DNA of 64,000 nt. Source: Neurospora tetraspora. Its lineage: Eukaryota > Ascomycota > Sordariomycetes > Sordariales > Sordariaceae. Below, one piece after another: positions 55,518-64,000 of this stretch. The stretch is taken from contig NW_026944386.1 of the NCBI RefSeq assembly GCF_033439725.1, positions 3,968,001 to 4,032,000 on the forward strand, written 5' to 3'. Every line of letters starts with the position of its first letter. The stretch's first letter is position 1. Both the position numbers and the translations under genes were made by a program. The notes under the pieces are model-generated. The model did no database searches, was not told the origin of the DNA, and worked only from the letters and a program-made list of their open reading frames with translations.

Positions 55518-58500
55518 CACCCCCTTAGATTTGGTGTACAAACTACGCCAGATCTACCTAGAAATGCCCTAAAATGCCCTGAAATCCTTCTAAAATTGGC
55601 TAGAAATAATACTATTCCTAGATTATTTCTTCATTATAATAGCTTTTAAACCATTATTTGTAAAAGTCTTGCCCTATTACATTTATTATTATATTTACTG
55701 ATTCGTTACCCGAATCCTCTTTTATAGAATCCTCTATACCCTTCGAACGGCTTATAACGATATTTCTGCTACTAAATTCTTGTAATTGAATTTATAGCCG
55801 CTATAATTCTACGAGCCCTAATTACTTTATAGATTTCAAATATATTACGGGAAAGAGGCTATTAGTAAGGTTATTTATAATTTATTCCTTAATTAGTATA
55901 TAGATTACGTTTATAAATTTCCTCTTTTACATTTACTTTAATTAATATTTATATATATTAATATATTTAAATTTAATTACGAATCGAATTCCTTCCTTTA
56001 TAATAAATTATATTATTTATTTATTATTATAATTTATAGGCGTAATTTTTTAATTTTCGAACTCTAGAGTAAATTCGTTAAAGAAATAGCGAGCGTAAAT
56101 AGTTTCTTTAATTCCTTAATTAAGAGATAATAGTTCGACTTCTATAAATAAGGTTGTAATTATATTTTATTTATTAGTTCGCTAATCGATTATAGCGCCT
56201 AAGAGTTTAAATATAAATGTTTATAAATTCTTTTAATTAAGAGAATTATTTATGAATAAAGAATTAATTATAATATAGAAGTCAACGGTCTTTACTATTT
56301 AGTTGAAGGGTATAATTTTAAATTATAAAAAGGTAGAGTAGTATTTCATTTATAATTATATAATATATTAAATTAGGATTTAAATTGAATTGAATAAGTT
56401 TAAAGATTGGGAAAGCTATATTTAATCGCGATGTAATAATAATATAGAGAATTAAACCGATTTTAATTTAATACGTATAAATTTCGTACGGGGTTACGTT
56501 ATTTTAATAAAGTAGAAATTCTTCTTTAGTTATAGGCGTAAAATATAGTTTCTTAGTACGTTTAACCTTCTTTACAATCTTTTGGATATAATTGTATTAT
56601 AATAATTAAATTAATTTTTTCTCTCGGTTTCGAATAATTTCGATATTTAAAAACTATTTTAATAGTTCTTTACCCGTTAGTTAATATTTCTTTTTTATAA
56701 TAGCTATTACCTCTTTGGTTGTAGCAATTTCTTTATCCCTATATTTATAAGTAATAATAATGTTGTCAACGTAGAAGAAGAGGAATATATTATTTTTAAT
56801 TAGGATATTAGGTTCTATAGGGAGAAGGTTTATATTTATAATTATAAGGGTTTTAACAAATTTTTACTATTAGAGAAAGAGAATCTCCGTAAATTATATA
56901 GCGTACATAGTAGCTAGAATACTTAATTTTTCCTAATATATTTAGGGGGAATTTTTATAAATATTATTTTATTAAATATAGTATTAATAAAAGCGTTCTT
57001 TACGTTGTATTAGATTAAGTTAAAGTTGAAGTAAGCGGTTATAATTATTAGGATATAGAACGATTTAATTACTAGAATCGCTACGTACGTTTTACGTACG
57101 CTATCCTTAGATTATTAATCCCTATATATAATTAAATATATTTTATATTTAAGGAATTGGCCGTTTTAATTAAATGTATAAGTATATACTTATATTAAAC
57201 TGAATATTTCGCTATTTCCCGCTTTTTCAATATTAATTTATTTCTAAGACCTTTTATTTTTATATTTATTTAAGTATTCCTTTTCTATAGTTTTAAAGAG
57301 TTCTTTAAAGGAATAAGAATTGAAATTATTATAGTATTTTAGAAAAAGTAGAAAGTTAATTCGATAAAGGGTCTTTAACGTACCCTTTGCTTTATAGCGG
57401 TTAATAATATCCTTTATTATTTTTAATTTAGAATTATACTTAGGATTAATATCAATACCCCTCTCTCTTATTTATTCTAAGAAGGCTTAATTTATAACTT
57501 TATTTCCCTAGAAGCTTATAAATCGATTACTTTTTATAAATAAAAATAATGCGGCCTAATAAAGGTATTAATTTATAATTAATTATAATTCTTTATTAAA
57601 GCGAAAGAAATCAGTTATTAAAAATGTAATTAAATTACTAAAAAGTGTAGGGAGATAGCCCTCTTCTTTATCCTTCGAATTTAAAACTATACTTTAAAAA
57701 TCCGATAGCGATTATACGGACGGCGATAGTAAGGGCTTTAAAAACCCCTATAGTATCTTTAAATTTAATAATATTTCTAATACTTACGTGACTTCTAAAA
57801 ATACAAACTACGTTTATATTTTTAAAGGCTTTGATTTTTCCTCTTCCCTTAATATATTCTTAGTCTCGGTAGGAAAATTTTAGACAATAGGGCTAAGAAT
57901 TCCGTTATTTATAGTAGGTATAGCTTCGACCTATAGGACGTCTGCTTGCGTGATATTTATTTAATAAAGGTTTTTTAATTATATAGTTAGTTTTTTAAGG
58001 GAAATATTGAAAGTATTATAAACTTTTTTAACGTTATTACTAAGGAAGATTTCGTTTTTATTAAATACGACGTTTTATATAATAATAATAGAATTAGTAT
58101 AGGGATTATAAATCTTATAGATATTTGTTAATTAGTATTTAATTAAATAGCCGACCTAACTACGGTCTTTAAACTTTATTAATTTATTCTATTCTTTCAT
58201 AATTCTTATTATAAAAATAAAGGTTTTATAATTATATATTTTAAAGTATACAATAGTAGGGAAGGGGTTTAATAGAGGAATAATACCGTTTTTGAATTAG
58301 TAATACGTTTTAAATCAGTTTTAAGGAGATTTTTAGTAATATTCCACTTTAGGAGTTAGGTTATATAAATATATAATTATTTAATAATTTCTATTAATAG
58401 TTTGTAAGGAAGATTTGTATTTAATTATATTATTATACTTTTAATTTTAATAATACCCTTTAAACATTTTGCGCCGCCGTTTTAAATATATATATAAAGT

Positions 58501-60766
58501 ATTAAGGATTCGATATTATTTCCCCTTATAGTAAATTAAGTAGTAATTTTCTTACTATTAATTATTTTATTATTATATTTAATTATCTGAAGTATAATGT
58601 AGGATGAAATTTATAATTTTATATAAAGTGATTCTAAATACGTAATAATAAATTCGGCTTTTTTATTACTTAAGTAATATATTTAAACGAATTTAAATTA
58701 TTATTTTACGATTATTATTACATTTGAATATTTCTAGCCCTTTACTTTTATTTCCTTATAAGAGAAGAAATCGATAATTAATTGTAATTTAGAGCCTTCT
58801 AAGTAATTACGAATTTCTTTATATATTTAGCGTTTTAATTTAATTTTAGTATATAATTTGTAATATATTATATCTCATCTTTTAGATTGTACGCTATATT
58901 TTTATTCTATTAATTTAATTAAAATTTCGGGTTCTGGGTAGTTAAATCGAAAATATCAGGGAAAGGGCTTAGTTTCTTAGAGCTTTTATATAGTATAATT
59001 TATATATTGTATAATAAAAGAAAATTCGTTAATATTATTTTATAAAGGGATATATTTTGAGATAAATTATTTGTATTTGGAAAGGATATAATAAATAAGG
59101 CAGTTTATAAGGCGGGAATATAAGTAGTTATTTTTGTAGTTTTAATAAATTTATTCATGTTCGAATTATTTTAAATAAATAAGGTTATAAATTATACCTA
59201 GTATTAGAGCGATATTGAAGAATTAGAGCTCTTTATTTCCATTATTATTTTAAATTATAATTATAATAGTATTATACCTTTTTATAGGAATCTGTTTATT
59301 TTCCGCTTATATATAATTATTAATATTTAAAGGGGTAAAGTTTTCAAAATAATTAACTTTATTAAAAATATATATTATTATATTTAAATTGAGGATTGTA
59401 AAATCTTTTAGTAGGTATATAGCGCTACGTTTTATTATAAATATTAAAAAAATATTTTTATTTACCTAGCGATTATAAAATTAATTATTTTAATTTTCGT
59501 TATCTTGCTACGTTTGTAAATAGTTAACGGCCTTTTTAAATATTTTATCTTTCTTTAAATTAGTATACGTATACTTTTTAATACTAGGACTTTCGATTTA
59601 ACTTTTATAAGCCAATTATAATTTGGTGTAGTAGTATTTATTTAAATTATAGTCTAGTTACTTATAAAGTTTGTATAAGAATTGTTGCGGTTGTTTATTT
59701 ATTAGTAAAGACGAGGAGAAAGTATATTTATTCTTATTAGTATTTTTCTTAAATTTATTATTCTTGCCTATAATCCTTTTCCATCTCTTTATTTCCGGGT
59801 TACAGTTTTATTCGTTATTAGAAGTATTTTTCTTCATAGGTTTATTATTTAATATAATTACGAATATAATATTTTTAAATAGGGGGGTACGACCTTTTCT
59901 CTAAGTAGTATTTGCTATTATTATTTTATGAAAATATTTAGTTATAGTATAGAAAGAGATTTTAAAATTAGGGTTTCTTTCAATCTTTTTATTATGCTAG
60001 AGTTAGTAATTATTTATTTAAGTAGTATAAAGACTCGATTTTATAATTATATAGAATTTTAGGAATTATAAGTTTAGTTTATTTATTTTAATATTTCTTC
60101 TAATAATATAACGGATTAAAGCCGTTTCCTAATAAAAGGTCTCATTATATTAATTATAATTAGTTTTATTAAGGGGTTTAAGAATATTAATGAATTTAAT
60201 TCGGGCGAGCTTTTTTACTTTCTAATTATTAAAAGCGGTAGATTTATTAAAATTATTATATTATCTATATAGATTAGTACGTTTAGTAAAGTTAGTTTTT
60301 CGGTAATTATTTCTAACAGTTTTAAATATTTAGTAATTTAATATAATCTTTTTAATACTTAAGTTAGAAAAGGTTTTAACTTCTATATATTAATCTGATT
60401 TCTTAGTTATATAGTTACGATAGTCATGCTTATAATAGAAGCCGTAAAGTTCAGCGGTAGTAGATAGGGTAATTTCCCTATCCTTTTTAGTTTTTTTGGT
60501 TTTTTTAGCGGGAATTTCCCTTTAGTAGTTGGCGATATTGGGTTTTGTTGGTTCGGTTAGCTAAGGAACGCGGTTAATTAGGTCGATATATTTTTAGAGA
60601 CTTAGGTCCTAGGTTATAGAAATAAAGGCATTTTCCTAGGCCGGCTAGTCTTTAGGGCCGTTGAGGGTAACGCTATTAATTTTGGTTATAAATATTATTA
60701 GCAGTCATTTAGTCAGTTGTCGTTGCTAGCACTAGTTTTAATGGTCGAATTAATAAGACTTTTAAT

Positions 60767-60929
60767 TGTGATATTATTGGTAATAATTGATATGGTGTTC
60801 AACGTAGTTTGATTGTGTGTGTGTGTAAGACTGGCTTTGCAGATTCGAAGCTCTGGCATTTAGATAAATCCCGTATATCCCAGCCCAATTGGGCACGTGC
60901 ACGCCCAGTGGATCCCCTGGCCTCTGACA
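60767..60929 (-). repeat. LTR, right (element's 5' LTR)
   Basis: A 163-bp copy of the left LTR. On the minus strand it begins TGTCAGAGGCC and ends ATCACA, the orientation matching the internal coding traces. Confidence 0.93.
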
Positions 60930-60934
60930 CATGG
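60930..60934 (+). repeat. Target-site duplication, right copy
   Basis: CATGG directly after the right LTR, matching 55350-55354. Confidence 0.85.
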
Positions 60935-62404
60935 TCCCTCTTCCGGTTTACCTAGCGGCGACTTGGCCTTTTTCCCCATGGATTTTCTTAGCAGCGGTCT
61001 CGTTCCGTCGACATGACGTCGGGTGTATACGGTCCGGTATCGATTATTAGGGCTATACGAAAGATACGTACCTTCTCTACTTCGCCCTTTTCTAGTGGCC
61101 AAGCAGTGTCTCTTGGCGCCAAGTCGCTGGTCCAACCCCAAGTCTCTTCTCTTTAAGACTTTCACTACAACTTTACGAAAAGTCACTGCATCGAAAAACT
61201 GATTGCACCAGTAAATTCAGCGCGCCCAAATGGGGGCTTTTTGCTCGGGTTAATTTTATATCGGGTTGTAGTAAGGTTGATACAGCGATTGGAAGAAAAT
61301 CGCAGGTACTTGGGTTTGGTTTGGCTTGCAAGATGTAGGTGGAAAAGGTACGTATCTTTCATATAGCCCTAATATTTGATTCCTACGGTCCTACACGGTC
61401 CTCATCGGTTGTAGAGCACATGGGCGGAATGTTGTCCAGTTCCGCCCATCAAGTCCCACCAAGTGCCAAGACATACATGACTCTTGCAACCACAAGACAC
61501 AATTGCACAACACCAAAGCAAACGGGTGGTGATGCTTTGTTTGGTGTGATGCAGCAGCTTCATGTCGCAGACAGACAGACAGACAGGTTGTCGAAATAAG
61601 CTTTCCCGTCCCGACTATTGATTGCCGCGCCGCGCCGTTATCAAAGCTGTCAAACTCAAAACTCTTTCTTGGCTTCCGCTTTGGGCCGCGCTACGCACTT
61701 GCTTCGCCTTATTTCGCAACGTTCGGTGCATGTGATATCGAACATCGATCGCATGCTGCGATGACACTTGACGCAGGCGAGAGCGGGAGCCAAGACCTTG
61801 GCATGGCGCCGAGCGAGGTTATACGTAACGACGACAAGACGAACTGTCCTTCCTTTCTCGGATCTGTTTACACCATCAACATCTGGGCTTCGCTTTATAT
61901 TCCCCAAGCAGGCCCCCCTGTGACAGGGCTTAGGCCCGGGGACTAAGGCAGCTTATTGTACACGCATGTCCATTGGCATCCAACTCCGCTGACAATGTCG
62001 CCTTGTCAAAATACATCCAGGCATGTGAGTCACCATCTGGAGTTCCAAGCCCAGATACAAACTCCAGGCACATACATGCAAGACATGCAGGATCATCTCC
62101 TCCATTTCCATGTGGCACTCCGTCCTCGGCCACGCGTCAAAATGCAGGAACAGACAAGGCAGAGTACATTCATCCTGGACAGGCACGATGGAGATAGGTT
62201 GTTGGATATAGAATAGGTTGAAAGAGGTTCCTACAACTTCCGATCCTCGACCGAGTCATAAACATTACACCCCGACTGCCCGACATCGGAGGACACCAAG
62301 CATCTCGGCTAAACTAAACACTACGGAATACTAGAAACATCATGCTAACTTCGTCAAAGCGTTCCCCTCGTCATAACAGACTGAACAGTCAACAGCCAAG
62401 ACTC
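60935..62404. other. Intergenic between retroelement and aspartic protease
   Basis: No gene with support. It holds the inverted repeat at 61045-61374, a CAGA tandem repeat near 61569-61586 and the 3' flank of the protease gene. Confidence 0.45.
61045..61374. repeat. 30-bp inverted repeat with 270-bp spacer
   Basis: Arms 61045-61074 (TATTAGGGCTATACGAAAGA...) and 61345-61374 are reverse complements at 29 of 30 positions. Weaker symmetry continues outside the arms. This could be a small non-autonomous inverted-repeat element (MITE-like) or a hairpin remnant. Confidence 0.8.
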
Positions 62405-63902
62405 CTACAGGTTCTTGGAAGCCCACCCCAGCATCGGCGTCTCGCCCCCATTAAACACCACATACGCCGCCTTGAGCGCCACATCGCCAAAGATATTGAT
62501 GCCCACCCCGCTGCTACTCTGCAGGCCACCAAAGCAGCTTGAGCTCCCTTCCGTCACCGGGCCGAAGTTGATGAACTTTCCGGGGATCGTGATCCTGGCC
62601 GCGGCCACCCCGAAGGTGAAATCCGGGATGGCGGCGGAGCAGGGGAACACATACCCGCCGTACGACCGGCTGTTAGTGGCGCCGGGGATCTGCTTGTAGT
62701 ACGCCTGCAGGATGGCGTTGGGCAGGTACACGAGCGTGGTGCCCGTGTCGGCGATGCCGGTGATGGACTGCGAGACGAAGGACGAGGAGCCGACTTGGTA
62801 GCCACTCGAGGTCCAGGTCCAGTAGCCCGGGTTGGTGTTGACGGGCACGTAGGTGATGTTGCCCGTGTGCTTGGCTGGGTCGATGTAGCCGAAGTCGTAG
62901 GTGCCGGCTGTTTGGAACGAAGGGTTGTCAGTAACGGAACAAAACTAAGCTCAGATCTACGACATGGTTGTTCGGTTAGGGTCGCCGAACTCCAGCCAGA
63001 TGGCATGACTCCGGTGTCGGAACCCCGGAGTGCTGGAGCTCCCTGTACTTCCCATACTTCCCCGAGGGCTGACGACGTCCACCCCAAATCAAATCGAAAA
63101 GGGAAATCAACTTACAAGCACCATACTTCAAATCCGCCGCAAACAGCGGCTCATCCAACTGGCTCATCACATTCTCGAACCACGTCTGCTGCTGCGTCGG
63201 CTGGACGGTATTCAAGCTCCCGAAAGCCAACCCAACCAGCCCATCGATAGCCGTATCAGCCGTAAAGCTCGAGCTCACCTGCTGCGCCGTCTCCACCGCC
63301 TGGTTGCTGACCGTCAGGCCTCCGATCGTCACCTTATCCAGGTAGACCTGGCCTTTAGACGACGACCCGTCGCCATACGAAATACTCCAGGTGGCGCCGG
63401 TGAGCTTCTTGGCTGTGGAGGAGCCGCTGGGGTTGTAGACCGTGTGGCCGGCTGACTGGCTTGCGGGGAGGGAGTTGGAGAAGACCCAGAGGTCGGAGGA
63501 GCCGGTGTCGAAGTCGAGGTTGAGGGTCTGCGCGGGGGTGCCGATGGAGACGGGGGTGATGTAGGCTGAGTCGTATTGGTCGATGGGGTTGGCGGGTGCT
63601 GAGCCTTCTTCTCCTCCCTGGACGTCCTCGGTTGAGAGGCCAAGGTGGTCGGCGACGGCTTGGAGGAGGTCGTCGGGTACGGGGGCGCCGTATTTCAGGT
63701 GGGTCTTGTAGACGGAGAGGGCGCCGTTGAACTTCTTGTGGTGGCGGGGGTTACGCTGCTGGGAGAGCGTAATTTTACCGCCGCTGAGTGGCTGCGGCTC
63801 CCGAGCCTCGATGACGGTGTTGCCGATGCGCGGGGGCAGGGCAGACCCGAGGCCGGCGGAGGCGAGGACGGTGGTGAGGATGAGGTTGGTGAGGGCTACC
63901 AT
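62405..63902 (-). CDS. Pepsin-like aspartic protease (family A1), secreted
   Basis: Two exons, 63902-63116 and 62907-62405, give 429 residues; the intron is 208 bp (GTAAGT to AACAG). MVALTNLILTTVLASAGLGS is a signal peptide, followed by a basic propeptide (NPRHHKKFNGALSVYKTHLKYG). Both active-site Asp motifs are present: LDFDTGSSDLWVFSNSL and ITGIADTGTTLVYLPNA. The flap Tyr region is WSISYGDGSSSKG, and FTFGVAAARITIPGKF with GINIFGDVALKAAYVVFNGG closes the C-terminal lobe. The domain order and size match endothiapepsin/penicillopepsin-type acid proteases, which digest protein outside the cell at low pH. The two Cys of the C-lobe (FPCSAA and SSCFGG) can form the standard disulfide. Confidence 0.95.
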
Positions 63903-63976
63903 GGTGACTAACGATGCTTGTGATACGGCGCTGAGGGCTGATGTTTTCCTGGACTCTGGAGTGAGGGGCCTCAGGT

Positions 63977-63983
63977 CTTATAT
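63977..63983 (-). promoter_or_regulatory. TATA-like box of the aspartic protease
   Basis: ATATAAG on the minus strand, about 75 bases upstream of the ATG at 63902. Confidence 0.5.
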
Positions 63984-64000
63984 GATGACCACCACGACTC

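Larger units (their letters stand above)
55355..60929 (-). mobile_element. Ty1/Copia LTR retrotransposon fossil, RIP-mutated
   Basis: A 5.58-kb element bounded by 163-bp LTRs and a 5-bp CATGG target duplication. The interior is extremely AT-rich with almost no open frame, the mark of repeat-induced point mutation. Weak traces of a polyprotein read on the minus strand: gag-like sequence near 60.5 kb, protease/integrase-like stretches in the middle, and a YVD-type reverse transcriptase block near 56.76-56.79 kb, with room only for RNase H before the left LTR. That order (integrase before reverse transcriptase) is Copia-type. The element is dead, with very many breaks. LTR differences are mostly RIP-type, so a clock age is unreliable; the intact ends and target site suggest a fairly recent, quickly silenced insertion. 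Confidence 0.88.

Noticed and set aside
59671-59904. Short open frame inside the AT-rich element
   Set aside because: Lies on the strand opposite the element's coding traces and arises from AT-rich composition.
61558-61590. CAGACAGACAG repeat as a CRISPR-like or regulatory array
   Set aside because: A simple tetranucleotide microsatellite of about four units.

Overview
The window is a piece of a filamentous ascomycete chromosome, almost certainly Neurospora or a very close relative. The evidence is genes with short introns (GT...CTAAC...AG), three dispersed single-copy 5S rRNA genes each with a TATA element 29 bases upstream (the Neurospora arrangement), and one AT-saturated LTR retrotransposon with the look of repeat-induced point mutation (RIP).

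Layout. 1-8 kb: a broken F-box gene, tRNA-Gly(UCC), a 5S gene, a small secreted AA1-like protein and a broken HET-domain gene. 8.8-12.6 kb: three same-strand, divergent, secreted cyanovirin-N-like (CVNH) genes with matching intron positions. 12.9-15.2 kb: a tandem pair of unknown basic proteins, one intact and one broken. 15.9-22.2 kb: a secreted S41-type peptidase-like protein with a GPI-like tail, and a Zn2Cys6 transcription factor. 25.2-36 kb: a housekeeping block with mitochondrial ribosomal protein uS19m, TAF10, MRE11 (mus-23), APC10, a second-class 5S gene and a Pof1/NMNAT-like nucleotidyltransferase. 38.4-47.3 kb: a secreted subtilisin-like protease, a broken HET gene, an intact HET gene and a third 5S gene. 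47.7-52.8 kb: a single-pass wall/membrane protein with a detached duplicate of its 3' exon carrying a long Asn run, and a PTR2 peptide transporter. 55.35-60.93 kb: a RIP-ruined Ty1/Copia element with 163-bp LTRs and a 5-bp target duplication. 62.4-63.9 kb: a pepsin-like aspartic protease.

Together, the block between about 25 and 36 kb is conserved core genome. The flanks are accessory: three HET genes (two dead), the CVNH cluster, tandem duplicates in decay, and secreted proteases (S41-like, S8, A1) with a peptide transporter that could act together in extracellular protein use. All exon limits were read by eye from splice signals and conserved protein sequence; no search or transcript data were available.
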